From NCBI GenBank assembly GCA_045120955.1, contig JBGVFH010000075.1, forward strand, positions 1 to 26,137: a stretch of 26,137 nt of DNA, read 5' to 3'. The notes under the pieces were generated by a model. It had not been told where the DNA came from and made no database searches. It was given only the letters and a program-made list of their open reading frames with translations. Both the position numbers and the translations under genes were made by a program. This DNA comes from JAZMZS01 sp045120955. Its GTDB lineage: Bacteria; Bacillota; Clostridia; Oscillospirales; CAG-272. Each line of letters starts with the position of its first letter. Position 1 is the first letter of the stretch. This document shows positions 7,700-15,416 of this stretch, piece by piece.

Positions 7700-7747
7700 A
7701 GGTACCTTGACAATTTATCATTCAAGAGACAAGTTGTCAAGGTACCT
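7700..7747. promoter_or_regulatory. Paired inverted-repeat operator at the MarR promoter
   Basis: AGGTACCTTGACAA at 7700-7713 and its exact reverse complement TTGTCAAGGTACCT at 7734-7747 form a perfect 14-bp inverted repeat with a 20-bp gap. Each arm contains the small palindrome AGGTACCT, so each could bind one dimer. The arms cover the -35 and the start side of the -10 of the marR promoter, which suits autorepression. Confidence 0.8.
7712..7740 (-). promoter_or_regulatory. Promoter of the marR-exporter operon
   Basis: On the minus strand TTGACA (7740-7735) lies 17 bp from a weaker -10 TAAATT (7717-7712). The -35 is part of the right arm of the operator and the -10 touches the left arm. Confidence 0.72.
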
Positions 7748-7820
7748 TTACAAATTACATGAAGGTTCACTGGATTTTTGAAAGCAAGGCATTTAAGGCA
7801 AGCTTATTAAAATATCCAAA

Positions 7821-7920
7821 AAAGGCAGGCAGTGCCCGCACTCACCCTCCCGCCTATTGTATCTTTGGACTTTCTTTAACTCAACCAAACGGCGGGGCGT
7901 AATTACCCATTTTCCTATGC
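7821..7920 (-). repeat. Dispersed intergenic element, copy B
   Basis: This 100-bp stretch shares an ordered set of blocks with 16411-16514: CCTCCC-n-CCTA, then AAACGGCG followed by a G-rich part, then TTTCCTATGC. Spacing and total length are also similar. Read on the minus strand it starts GCATAGGAAA, carries a possible CCCGCC/GGCGGG stem and ends with a GC-rich inverted repeat before TTTTTT. It encodes no credible protein. With the terminator at 7928-7964 it accounts for most of the gap between marR and the kinase gene; nothing else is seen in 7750-7820. Confidence 0.6.
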
Positions 7921-7924
7921 AACC

Positions 7925-7964
7925 AAAAATCAGCGGCAAGCTCATTCAATTCTTGCCGCTGATT
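7925..7964 (-). terminator. Intrinsic terminator downstream of the kinase-like gene
   Basis: The arms AATCAGCGGCAAG (7928-7940) and CTTGCCGCTGATT (7952-7964) make a perfect 13-bp stem with an 11-base loop. On the minus strand the stem runs into TTTTTGG, so it ends transcription coming from the gene at 8065-8574. Confidence 0.85.
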
Positions 7965-8064
7965 TCTCAGTTAACATCCCAATTCCGGCTACTGCTTTGC
8001 AGCTCTGCCATATGGATATATTATTTCGTTTTTCATATACAACACGGTTGGCGCTCATTGATTT

Positions 8065-8574
8065 TTAAACCGATTTCAAAAAATCAGCCACCTGTTTTCT
8101 GTTCTTCAGCACAACCAATTCTACGTTGGGATGTTCAGCTATCGTTTGATAGAAATATGCTCTGCAGTTCTTATTAAAGCGTAGGGTGCTGAATATAAAC
8201 CGCCATGAACGCATATCGAATTTTTCAATGCACTCACCGCCCATATCAGGACGACTTTTACCTCGGTTTTGAAAAAGCCTTTGTATCGTTCCGAAAAAGC
8301 AACGAATTCCCGAAAAATCGAGATAGATGACCGTGTCACAATATGATAGTCTCATAGGCAAAGTACGCTTCATATTACCGTCAAGTATCCATTCGGTCTT
8401 TTTAAGCTCCGCCGAAAGCAATTCTACAAATTCGCTCCGTTCTCTCGGTTGCCAATTACCTGTCCAATAAAGCGTATCAAGATGAACGAGTGGCAGAGAT
8501 GTTTTCTCGGCAAGCTTGCGCGACATGGTTGTTTTACCGCTGCCGTTGCCGCCAATGATCAAAACACGTTTCAT
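8065..8574 (-). CDS. P-loop nucleotide kinase-like protein (adenylate kinase/FlaR 'topology modulation' type)
   Basis: This protein of 169 residues opens with MKRVLIIGGNGSGKTT, a Walker A at residues 8-16. The segments LPLVHLDTLYW, WILDGNM and TVIYLDF follow, typical of the small P-loop proteins often named topology modulation protein or adenylate kinase-like. The real substrate of this family is not well settled. A second possible ATG at 8607, with AGGAG at six bases, would add MKDECLICGGK; I prefer 8574 because relatives start at MKR and GGAGGG lies just upstream. It appears to be a single-gene unit with its own promoter (8639-8668) and terminator (7925-7964). Confidence 0.82.
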   Translation of the reverse strand: MKRVLIIGGNGSGKTTMSRKLAEKTSLPLVHLDTLYWTGNWQPRERSEFVELLSAELKKTEWILDGNMKRTLPMRLSYCDTVIYLDFSGIRCFFGTIQRLFQNRGKSRPDMGGECIEKFDMRSWRFIFSTLRFNKNCRAYFYQTIAEHPNVELVVLKNRKQVADFLKSV

Positions 8575-8638
8575 TTTCCCTCCGCAGATCAAGCATTCGT
8601 CTTTCATTGATTTCTCCTCTCATCTCCTACTGCAATTT

Positions 8639-8668
8639 ATTATAGCACAAAAAACCGCATTCTTTCAA
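8639..8668 (-). promoter_or_regulatory. Promoter of the kinase-like gene
   Basis: On the minus strand TTGAAA (8668-8663) and a perfect TATAAT (8644-8639) are 18 bp apart, with a TGC before the -10. Between this and the promoter at 8815 I see no gene or strong structure in the intergenic region. Confidence 0.8.
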
Positions 8669-8814
8669 CCGTTGCAACAGGTTATATATGAAAACATCTG
8701 TGCATTTTGAGAGTGAGATTAGTTTCAGCCGTCCCTCTTTTCTACCTTTTTATATTTTCGTATATTTGTACTTATTTGATATCATAACGGCGCCGAACAT
8801 ACGTCAAAGAAGGC

Positions 8815-8842
8815 TTGTATTTTATGATTTTTATGGTATAAT
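8815..8842 (+). promoter_or_regulatory. Promoter of the PPC-domain/GIY-YIG gene pair
   Basis: TTGTAT (8815-8820) and a perfect TATAAT (8837-8842) are 16 bp apart. The start codon at 8924 leaves a leader of about 75 bases in which I see no clear regulatory structure. Confidence 0.7.
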
Positions 8843-8923
8843 GAATGCATAAAAATGTGTTTTGGCACGATACCGACAATTAAAACGGTAAAGCATATTT
8901 ATACTAAGCAAGGAAGACAAAAC

Positions 8924-9343
8924 ATGAAAGCAAAGAAAGCCGACAATATTTACTATCTCAGAGTTGACCGCGGGGAGTACGTGATAGACTCGATAAAAAA
9001 GATATGCCTAATGTATGATATAAAAACTGCGTCGATTTCCGGTATAGGCGCTACAGATAAATTTCGGTGCGGAGTATATAATGTAAATACAAAGCAATAT
9101 AGCGAGACAGAATTTTGCGGTGTATATGAGATACTTTCCCTTTGCGGCAATATAACTCGGTTTGACGGAGAGCCGTATATCCACGCTCATATATGTGCGA
9201 GTGACGAAAACGGTGTGGTGGTCGGAGGACACTTGAAGGAAGCACGGATAAGTGCCACCTGTGAGATGATCATTACAGCCGCAAACACAAGCATAGGCAG
9301 AATACCTGATAAAGCTACAGGCTTGAATATTCTTGATTTATAA
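8924..9343 (+). CDS. PPC (DUF296) domain protein
   Basis: This 139-residue protein is a single PPC domain, the 'plant and prokaryote conserved' fold. It shows SISGIGATDKFRCGVYN near residue 38, a segment HAHICASD (His 87 and 89) and GGHL (His 103). These three His are the metal-site residues in bacterial members. Bacterial PPC proteins form trimers; DNA binding is often stated in annotations but comes from plant AT-hook relatives, and the biochemical role here is unknown. I chose the ATG at 8924 because AAGGAAG lies upstream; the longer frame begins near the promoter. Its stop overlaps the next ATG (TAATG). Confidence 0.87.
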   Translation: MKAKKADNIYYLRVDRGEYVIDSIKKICLMYDIKTASISGIGATDKFRCGVYNVNTKQYSETEFCGVYEILSLCGNITRFDGEPYIHAHICASDENGVVVGGHLKEARISATCEMIITAANTSIGRIPDKATGLNILDL

Positions 9344-9651
9344 TGTACTACACCTATATAATTGAATGTGAGGACTCTTCCCTATACACCGGAGTAGCAA
9401 AGGATGTCAGCCACAGAATGCTCGTACATTCAAAAAAAATCAAACAGAGCGCCAAATACACACGTTCTCACACCATAAAAAGCTTGCGCGCAGTATGGGA
9501 GTCCGAGAACAGATCAAGCGCACAAAAGCTCGAATACCGCATAAAACAGCTCACGAGAGCCCAAAAACTGCAGCTCATCTCAGACAACAGTTACTTTGAA
9601 CGTTTTTTCTTAGATGCTGATGCGGATGCATACAAGAGAATTTCTCTATAA
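9343..9651 (+). CDS. GIY-YIG nuclease-superfamily protein (UPF0213 type)
   Basis: This small protein of 102 residues has the GIY-YIG core: YTYIIECEDSSLYTGVAKD at 3-21 (the YTG variant of YIG), the catalytic-type Arg at about 25, and a Glu in KLEYRIK near residue 64. It is the single-domain YhbQ/UPF0213 type, thought to act on DNA or RNA although the cellular role is poorly known. Its ATG overlaps the stop of the PPC gene, so the two are translated together. A strong terminator follows six bases after the stop. Confidence 0.9.
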   Translation: MYYTYIIECEDSSLYTGVAKDVSHRMLVHSKKIKQSAKYTRSHTIKSLRAVWESENRSSAQKLEYRIKQLTRAQKLQLISDNSYFERFFLDADADAYKRISL

Positions 9652-9656
9652 TCGAC

Positions 9657-9688
9657 AAAAGGCACCGTCCACTCGGACGGTGCCTTTT
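9657..9688. terminator. Bidirectional intrinsic terminator between convergent genes
   Basis: AAAAGGCACCGTCC and GGACGGTGCCTTTT form a perfect 14-bp stem with a 4-base loop (ACTC). Because the base of the stem is A4/T4, it works for the GIY-YIG gene on the plus strand and for the P-loop gene on the minus strand. Confidence 0.95.
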
Positions 9689-9698
9689 ATGTACTGAC

Positions 9699-10106
9699 TC
9701 AGATAATGTTTGCGTATTTTGCAGGAAGCTCCTCAGCAGGAAGCGATGCAGAGATAACACAGTTAAAGCCTGCCTTTTCAGCAAGAGCTGTTATCTCGTC
9801 AACAAGCGCAAAGAAAGCTTCTTTATCCGCTTTGCATATCTTCATTGTATTATCAATAAAAAGATCGGTAAGGTCATGGTCTGCCGCAACAAGACCTGCA
9901 ACAAATCCGTAAAGTGCCTGACCGTCCTCGATGCCGTACTGTTCGGTATCAACAAGGCGTGCCTTGTAGTTTATATCGTAAATGAGCTTGTTGCCCTTTT
10001 CGATGCATACTACGTTGCCTTTAGAGCTTTCAAGCGCCGAACCTACCATCTCAATAAGCTTTTTTGTCTTACCGGTACCTTTAACGCCAACTAAAAGTTT
10101 AACCAT
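9699..10106 (-). CDS. Small P-loop ATP-binding protein (often annotated 'twitching motility protein PilT')
   Basis: This 135-residue protein starts MVKLLVGVKGTGKTKKLIEM, a Walker A at about residues 7-14. Later segments DLTDLFIDNTMKI (a Walker B-like Asp) and KAGFNCVISASLPAEELP follow. Close relatives in Clostridia are commonly labelled PilT, but the full PilT hexamerisation and motor parts are missing, so that name should not be trusted. The start at 10106 has GGAG six bases upstream; a longer frame runs back to 10181 without support. It stands alone between a shared terminator and pgi. Function unknown. Confidence 0.8.
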   Translation of the reverse strand: MVKLLVGVKGTGKTKKLIEMVGSALESSKGNVVCIEKGNKLIYDINYKARLVDTEQYGIEDGQALYGFVAGLVAADHDLTDLFIDNTMKICKADKEAFFALVDEITALAEKAGFNCVISASLPAEELPAKYANII

Positions 10107-10267
10107 AAAAATCTCCATCTCTCGGCGACCTATGTACTTGTGCTGCACGAATGAAGCAGTCACCGTTGCATTCATCCGCAAGCAAGCTTAAAACTTGCTT
10201 TATGTTTACATTGTACTACAAAATGCAAATTATAGCAATAGTAAATTTAACTTTTTAGCGAAATTTT

Positions 10268-11599
10268 TTATTTCATACGCTGCTCAAGAGCTTTTTTCTC
10301 TTCTTCATAACCTGCTTTACCGAGAAGAGCGAACATATTTTTCTTATATTCCTCAACTCCGGGCTGGTTAAAGGGATTTACACCGAGAGTGTAGCCCGAA
10401 ACAGCGCAAGCAAGCTCAAAGAAGTAAACGAGATAACCGAAGGAATATGCGCTTCTGTCATCAAGCTCCAAAACAACATTCGGCACCTGACCGTCTGTAT
10501 GAGCAAAAAGAGTACCGAGCATTGCTGTAGAGCAAACATTGCTGACAGTCTTGCCTACGAGGAAGTTGAGTCCGTCTACATTTGCTTCATCATAAGGAAT
10601 GTCGAGCTTGGTTCCTGCATCCTTTATGTCAATGACAGTCTCAAAGAGCTGTCTCTGACCTTCCTGAATATACTGACCGAGCGAATGAAGGTCTGTTGAG
10701 AAGATAACAGATGAAGGATATATACCCTTTCCGTCCTTGCCCTCTGACTCACCGTAGAGCTGCTTCCACCACTCGCAAAGCATCTGTGCGCAAGGCTCGT
10801 ATGCCGCAAGTATCTCAATATTCTTGCCCTTGTTGAGAAGGATGTTTCTGATAGCTGCGTATTTTGTGCAGTCATTGTCATCCGAGTTGAGATATTCGTT
10901 TCTTGAATCAAGAGCACCCTTCATCATAGCATCAACATCAATGCCTGCTACAGCGATAGGAAGAAGTCCTACAGCGGTAAGAACGCTGTATCTGCCTCCT
11001 ACGTCATCCGGTACTACGAATGTCTCATAGCCGCTTTCATCCGAGAATTTCTTGAGTGTGCCTCTTGCCTTGTCCGTTGTAACGAAAATTCTCTCGCGGG
11101 CACCGTCCTTGCCGTATTTCTTTTCAAGAAGCTCTCTGAAAAATCTGAAAGCAACGGCAGGCTCTGTTGTTGTTCCCGACTTTGATATAACATTGATAGC
11201 GAAATCTGTAGACTCGCATATTTCAAGAAGCTCCTTGAGAGCCGAGGCGCTTATGCTGTTACCCGAAAAATAGATATCGGGAGTATCTTTTTTGAGATTG
11301 TTGTAAATCGGGCTCTTTATAAATTCGATAGCAGCACGGGCACCCAGATATGAGCCTCCGATACCGATAACTACAAATACCTTTGCGATTTTCTTTATCT
11401 TTTCGGCTGCAACCTTTATTCTTGCGAACTCTTCCTTATCGTAGTTCTCGGGAAGATCTACCCAACCGAGAAAATCGTTTCCTGCGCCGCTTCTGTCACG
11501 AACGGTATTGATCGCTTTTTTAACATCGGCATCAATTTTCTGATAATCGGCTTCTGTAACAAAGCCCTTCAAAAACTTGTCATTTAATTTAATAGCCAT
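10268..11599 (-). CDS. pgi: Glucose-6-phosphate isomerase
   Basis: The 443-residue protein interconverts glucose-6-phosphate and fructose-6-phosphate in glycolysis and gluconeogenesis in the cytoplasm. Family marks are clear: GIGGSYLGARA (79-89), the phosphate-binding loop SKSGTTTEP (139-147), GGRYSVLTAVG (201-211), the catalytic Glu in LYGESEGKDG (about 284) and the C-terminal NPFNQPGVEEYK signature. The length is that of the short bacterial/Firmicute type (about 440-450). GAGG lies ten bases before the ATG. It has its own promoter in the gap to the carboxypeptidase gene and appears complete. Confidence 0.97.
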   Translation of the reverse strand: MAIKLNDKFLKGFVTEADYQKIDADVKKAINTVRDRSGAGNDFLGWVDLPENYDKEEFARIKVAAEKIKKIAKVFVVIGIGGSYLGARAAIEFIKSPIYNNLKKDTPDIYFSGNSISASALKELLEICESTDFAINVISKSGTTTEPAVAFRFFRELLEKKYGKDGARERIFVTTDKARGTLKKFSDESGYETFVVPDDVGGRYSVLTAVGLLPIAVAGIDVDAMMKGALDSRNEYLNSDDNDCTKYAAIRNILLNKGKNIEILAAYEPCAQMLCEWWKQLYGESEGKDGKGIYPSSVIFSTDLHSLGQYIQEGQRQLFETVIDIKDAGTKLDIPYDEANVDGLNFLVGKTVSNVCSTAMLGTLFAHTDGQVPNVVLELDDRSAYSFGYLVYFFELACAVSGYTLGVNPFNQPGVEEYKKNMFALLGKAGYEEEKKALEQRMK

Positions 11600-11661
11600 T
11601 TGTTTTTTTCCTCTTTATGCAAGTATATTTTTTATATCAAGAATGAAATTTATTCCATTTA

Positions 11662-11690
11662 ATTTTACTATAACTACAGATATTTTTCAA
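11662..11690 (-). promoter_or_regulatory. Promoter of pgi
   Basis: On the minus strand TTGAAA (11690-11685) and TAAAAT (11667-11662) are spaced by 17 bp, about 60 bases before the pgi start codon. Confidence 0.72.
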
Positions 11691-11700
11691 GTCTTATTTA

Positions 11701-12879
11701 TTAAATTATTGTTGCAAATTTCACCAAAATTCTCAAAAAAACGTCACCGAAAGATATCTTATCTACTGAATTTGTCGTTGTAATGTCGCATTCACCGATT
11801 ATTTCAGAGTCAAGCGTGAACACGACCTTTCCCACACACTCACCGCTTTTTACGGGTGCGGCGTACTGCTCTTTAAGTTCTATGCTTTTCTGCACATCCG
11901 AGATCTTTCCCTTGTCAAGAACACAGGAAAAGCTGCCGCTGACAAGGGACGTGCTCTCACTCACTCCTCCGACTACCTTTACTTCACCAAGGCTTTCGGA
12001 ATTATAAGTGTACACCCCGTAATTTGCAAAGCCGAAGTCAAGAAGCTTTTTTGCTTCTGCATTTCTGATATCCCTTGTCGGCGAACCCATGATAACGCAT
12101 ATAAGCTGCATACCGTCTCTTTTTGCGGTTGCGCTGATACAGAATTTTGCCTTTGAAGTCGAGCCTGTTTTTAGTCCGTTTGCTCCTTCGTAAAATCTGA
12201 TAAGTCTGTTTGTATTTGAAAGTGTAAAAGCACCGCCTCTGATCGTGTCCTGCCATATACTCGTATAATCGAGAATTTTCTCGTGCTTTAACAGCTCTGC
12301 CGACATAATTGCTATATCTCTTGCGGATGTAAGATGATCTGTCACCGTATCGTCAAGTCCGTTTGTATTTTGAAAATGAGTGTTTTTCATGCCGAGCGCT
12401 GCCGCTTTTTCATTCATCATGGAGACAAACGATGCTTCGCTCCCCGCTATATGCTCAGCCAATGCTACCGCCGCATCGTTTGCACTTGAAACGACAACGC
12501 TTTTTATCATATCCTCGACGCTCATCTGCTCTCCAGGCTCAAGGTATACCTGACTGCCTCCCATTGATGCCGCATACTCGGATACGGTCACGGGATCTGA
12601 CATTGAAATTTTCCCGCCGTCTACAGCTTCCATGCAAAGCAGAAGTGTCATTATTTTCGTAACGGAAGCCGGAGGCAGCGCCTCATCCGCATTCTGCTCA
12701 AAAAGTACCATGCCGCTCGTTGCTTCTATAAGAATAGCCGACGCCGCATCAACCTTATCGGCATATTCCGCCGCCTGTGTCTTTGCAGGCAAAAGCGGGA
12801 ACAAAAACAGAACCGCCAAAACCGCTGACAGAATTTTTTGCATCCTGTGCTTTACTAACCAATAAAAAATTTTTTTCAT
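11701..12879 (-). CDS. D-alanyl-D-alanine carboxypeptidase (PBP5/DacF-type)
   Basis: This 392-residue secreted or membrane-bound enzyme removes the last D-Ala from peptidoglycan stem peptides. A signal peptide covers about residues 1-37, ending AKTQA. The penicillin-binding triad is complete: SVTK at 72-75 with the nucleophile Ser72, SAN at 132-134, and KTG at 237-239. The C-terminal PBP5-type beta domain follows. AGGAG sits nine bases upstream of the ATG at 12879. In B. subtilis the relatives are DacA (vegetative) and DacF (sporulation); the sequence alone does not settle which this is, although many spore-wall genes lie nearby. The last residues of the typical amphipathic anchor are short but present (DVFLRILVKF). 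Confidence 0.93.
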   Translation of the reverse strand: MKKIFYWLVKHRMQKILSAVLAVLFLFPLLPAKTQAAEYADKVDAASAILIEATSGMVLFEQNADEALPPASVTKIMTLLLCMEAVDGGKISMSDPVTVSEYAASMGGSQVYLEPGEQMSVEDMIKSVVVSSANDAAVALAEHIAGSEASFVSMMNEKAAALGMKNTHFQNTNGLDDTVTDHLTSARDIAIMSAELLKHEKILDYTSIWQDTIRGGAFTLSNTNRLIRFYEGANGLKTGSTSKAKFCISATAKRDGMQLICVIMGSPTRDIRNAEAKKLLDFGFANYGVYTYNSESLGEVKVVGGVSESTSLVSGSFSCVLDKGKISDVQKSIELKEQYAAPVKSGECVGKVVFTLDSEIIGECDITTTNSVDKISFGDVFLRILVKFATII

Positions 12880-12945
12880 AAAAAGCCGCTCCTAATTATT
12901 TTTCTGCTATAGGATTTATACGGCAAAAAGAAAAAATATAGAACA

Positions 12946-12973
12946 AAATGCCGAGATGAATTTCCCGGCATTT
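12946..12973 (-). terminator. Probable terminator of the EEP-family gene
   Basis: AAATGCCG (12946-12953) pairs with CGGCATTT (12966-12973) around a 12-base loop; on the minus strand it is followed by TGTTC after the run of T in the stem. It lies 15 bases past the stop of the gene at 12989-13648. Confidence 0.65.
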
Positions 12974-12988
12974 CAGTATATTGTTGTT

Positions 12989-13648
12989 TTAAAGGATTAT
13001 ATCGGCAACGAGCATATTGTGGTCGGAGTATTCGCTCTCCGAGAGAAAAACATTTTCAAATCTCATATTATTCGATATTACAATATTGTCTATGCAGCCG
13101 CCCGTCTTGAACGTGGTGATAGAGCGATCGGGGCAGTTTGCGCATTTAATATTATTTATCGGCGAAAATTCGTCGAACGAGTCAATATTAAAGTCGCCCG
13201 TCAGAATAAATCTTTCCTCTTTTTTCAAAAGCAAGGATATAAACTGAAACTGCTCTTCTCTGACATTTTTCTCAAGACTGAGATGTGTGTTGTAGAAAGA
13301 AATATTTCCCTGCTCGGTCTCGAGCACGAGCTGTACTATGACTCTCTGCTCTCCGGTCGAAGGCAAAAGATATTTTTGCATACTTACAAGCGGGTAGGAG
13401 TAAAGCGCCCCTATACCGTAGTCGCCGCCGTCATAGTCGATGGTCTTTGCAAAAACCGCAGAGGGGTAAGCGCATATCTTGTTTATCTCGCTCAGAGTAT
13501 TTTTGCCCTTGCTTCTGTGAACACCTATATCAAGCTCCTGCAAACCTACAAAATCCGCACCGATACCTTTTATTTCATTGGCAATTCCGACAAGACTCTT
13601 TGCTCCGTCGGTATTATGTACATTATATGTTGCTATTCTAAGTTTCAT
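12989..13648 (-). CDS. Endonuclease/exonuclease/phosphatase (EEP) family metal-dependent hydrolase
   Basis: The 219-residue protein has the EEP fold signatures in order: ATYNVHN (6-12) with the conserved Asn, FVGLQELD with the metal-binding Glu (about 38), YNTHLS with His, TGDFN (catalytic Asp/Asn) and SDHNMLVADI with the SDH triad near the C-terminus. The family covers phosphodiesterases acting on DNA, lipids or nucleotides; nothing here fixes the substrate. There is no signal peptide, so it is cytoplasmic. GGGAG lies five bases before the ATG at 13648. It has its own promoter at 13727-13755, divergent from proC. Confidence 0.88.
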   Translation of the reverse strand: MKLRIATYNVHNTDGAKSLVGIANEIKGIGADFVGLQELDIGVHRSKGKNTLSEINKICAYPSAVFAKTIDYDGGDYGIGALYSYPLVSMQKYLLPSTGEQRVIVQLVLETEQGNISFYNTHLSLEKNVREEQFQFISLLLKKEERFILTGDFNIDSFDEFSPINNIKCANCPDRSITTFKTGGCIDNIVISNNMRFENVFLSESEYSDHNMLVADIIL

Positions 13649-13726
13649 TTGTTCTCCCGCCGATCATGCCTTTTACAGCCGTGTTTTTGTGCAAATGCAG
13701 GTTTCATATATTACACACACTCATAT

Positions 13727-13755
13727 ATTTTATCAGATTAAAATTGCAATTTCAA
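13727..13755 (-). promoter_or_regulatory. Promoter of the EEP-family gene
   Basis: On the minus strand TTGAAA (13755-13750) and TAAAAT (13732-13727) are 17 bp apart, with an extended TGA before the -10. It is divergent from the proC promoter 60 bp away. Confidence 0.75.
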
Positions 13756-13814
13756 TAGAAAACTTTGTAAATGTAAATTTTTTTGTATGTGAAAATTATT
13801 TTCTCTTATTTTGA

Positions 13815-13843
13815 TTGAAACACAATTATTTATATGCTATAAT
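13815..13843 (+). promoter_or_regulatory. Promoter of proC
   Basis: TTGAAA (13815-13820) and a perfect TATAAT (13838-13843) lie 17 bp apart with an extended TGC before the -10, 33 bases before the start codon. Confidence 0.85.
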
Positions 13844-13876
13844 ATCAAAATAAAGAATATCATCCAGAGGTAAATC

Positions 13877-14701
13877 ATGTCAACAAAATATTCATTTATA
13901 GGAGTAGGTAATATTGCAAAAGCGTTCATATCAGCTATGGCTTCTCTTGAAGGAAAGCTGAAGGCTGAGCACGGCGATATATATCTTTATGATAAAAATT
14001 CGAGCCAAACGGACTCTTTCGCAAAGGATGGATACAATATATGCGGCAGCATCAGAGAATGTGTTCAGGCTTCCGATTTCATCTTTTTGTGTGTAAAGCC
14101 GCAAAACTACAGAGAGGTGCTTGAAGAGATAAAAGAAACGGCTCCCGACACGGACAGCAAAACCTTCGTTTCTGTAGCCGCCGGCATATCTACCGAGCAA
14201 ATATGCAAGTGCCTTGGACGTGACTGTGCAGTTATCAGAACTATGCCAAACACGCCGATGACTATAGGATGCGGAGTTTGTGCCGTATGCCGCAACGACT
14301 ATGTAGATACAAAAAAATTCGAAAGAATATGCCGTATCTTCTCGGCAAAGGCGGAATTGCTCGTACTTGACGAATCACAGATGAATGCGATCATCGGCAT
14401 CACGGGCTCATCTCCCGCTTATGTATATAAATTTATTGATGCTCTGTACGATTCGGCAATTTCAGAGGGTCTGGATGACCCGAAAATGCTCGAAGCTATC
14501 TGCAAGGTCTTTATAGGCTCGGCGCAGATGGTACTGAGCTTGGATACGGATATAAAGCAACTGATAAAAGCCGTAAAATCTCCCAACGGCACTACGGAAA
14601 AAGCACTCGATGTTTTTGAGGCTGAGGATTTTGACGGTATGGTCATGCGTGCCGTAAAGGCGTGCAACAAAAGAGCGGACACCCTCGGGGACGAGATGTA
14701 A
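13877..14701 (+). CDS. proC: Pyrroline-5-carboxylate reductase
   Basis: This 274-residue enzyme makes L-proline by reducing 1-pyrroline-5-carboxylate with NAD(P)H. The N-terminal dinucleotide site reads FIGVGNIAKAF (7-17). CVKPQNYREVLEEI and FVSVAAGISTEQI continue the Rossmann domain, RTMPNTPMTIGCGV marks the hinge, and ITGSSPAYVYKFIDAL with PNGTTEKALDVFE forms the family's C-terminal signature. All parts are present at normal length. GAGG lies seven bases before the ATG. Two membrane-protein genes follow on the same strand, the first after a hairpin. Confidence 0.95.
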   Translation: MSTKYSFIGVGNIAKAFISAMASLEGKLKAEHGDIYLYDKNSSQTDSFAKDGYNICGSIRECVQASDFIFLCVKPQNYREVLEEIKETAPDTDSKTFVSVAAGISTEQICKCLGRDCAVIRTMPNTPMTIGCGVCAVCRNDYVDTKKFERICRIFSAKAELLVLDESQMNAIIGITGSSPAYVYKFIDALYDSAISEGLDDPKMLEAICKVFIGSAQMVLSLDTDIKQLIKAVKSPNGTTEKALDVFEAEDFDGMVMRAVKACNKRADTLGDEM

Positions 14702-14711
14702 TATTATCCCC

Positions 14712-14751
14712 TTCATCGCCATAAGATGTAACAAAACATTATGGCGGTGAA
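14712..14751 (+). promoter_or_regulatory. Hairpin covering the ribosome-binding site of the SpoIIM-like gene
   Basis: TTCATCGCCATAA (14712-14724) pairs with TTATGGCGGTGAA (14739-14751), 13 bp with one G-T pair and a 14-base loop. The 3' arm carries GGCGGTGA, the only Shine-Dalgarno-like sequence for the ATG at 14755. No T run follows, so it is not a normal terminator. Confidence 0.6.
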
Positions 14752-14754
14752 AAA

Positions 14755-15411
14755 ATGACAGAAACATACAATGCTAAAGCTCAAAAAAACAGTGTGTCGG
14801 TTTTTTCCGACATTCCCATATCTGCATCGCTTACTATCAGATATGCACTGTTTTACGTAATTTTCTTCACACTCGGACTTATCGGTTATTACGTCGTCAA
14901 GCTCCCCTTCTCGGATACGCTCAACGGCTATATAACATCCTATTTCTCATATTCGTTCGAGCTTGATAAAAGCATCAGCGACAATATTGCAAAGCTCATT
15001 TGCGTCTCATACTCGGATATAAGAACGCTTTTCCTTATTTTTGTCGGCGGATTTACCATGTTTTCTTCTGCCGCTATATACGGTCTGCTTTTTTATCATG
15101 CGCTCTCGCTCGGCTTCTCGGCTCTCTATCTTGTAAATTCCATGAGCGCAGGGTTGCTGTCCGGGGTAAGCTTTATCAATCTTGTATTCTTTCTGTTTTC
15201 AAATGCAGCGGTATGTGCCGTTATAATAATCTTTTCATCGAAAACACGGATATTCAACGATGAATTTAAAAGACTCGGCGGCAGAAAAAAGCTCATTGTA
15301 AAATCAAAGGCGCTTTATTTGCAGATATTCACCCTTTTTGCCGTTTGCGGCGCGGTGCTCTTTGTAAATATAATAAGATTTTTGATAAATTCGTTTATTA
15401 CGAAAGGATAG
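14755..15411 (+). CDS. Multi-pass membrane protein, probably SpoIIM-like
   Basis: This 218-residue protein has about five hydrophobic helices and a hydrophilic N-terminus of some 27 residues. The middle part, DIRTLFLIFVGGF followed by a polar break and HALSLGFSALYL, follows the pattern of the SpoIIM/DUF95 domain (a membrane segment, then a conserved Gly-rich turn and helix). SpoIIM in Bacillus works with SpoIID and SpoIIP to thin septal peptidoglycan during engulfment. The length matches SpoIIM (about 210). I see no catalytic motif, and the assignment rests on pattern rather than a strict motif, so 'membrane protein' is the safe name. It sits between proC and a YesL-like gene. Confidence 0.55.
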   Translation: MTETYNAKAQKNSVSVFSDIPISASLTIRYALFYVIFFTLGLIGYYVVKLPFSDTLNGYITSYFSYSFELDKSISDNIAKLICVSYSDIRTLFLIFVGGFTMFSSAAIYGLLFYHALSLGFSALYLVNSMSAGLLSGVSFINLVFFLFSNAAVCAVIIIFSSKTRIFNDEFKRLGGRKKLIVKSKALYLQIFTLFAVCGAVLFVNIIRFLINSFITKG

Positions 15412-15416
15412 TTGTT

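Noticed and set aside
9699..10106. PilT twitching-motility ATPase
   Set aside because: The protein has 135 residues and only a P-loop; the PilT motor domains and any pilus genes are absent.
12956..13741. Plus-strand frame of 261 codons opposite the EEP-family gene
   Set aside because: The minus strand carries all EEP motifs, an RBS, a promoter and a terminator; the plus frame has no family features.
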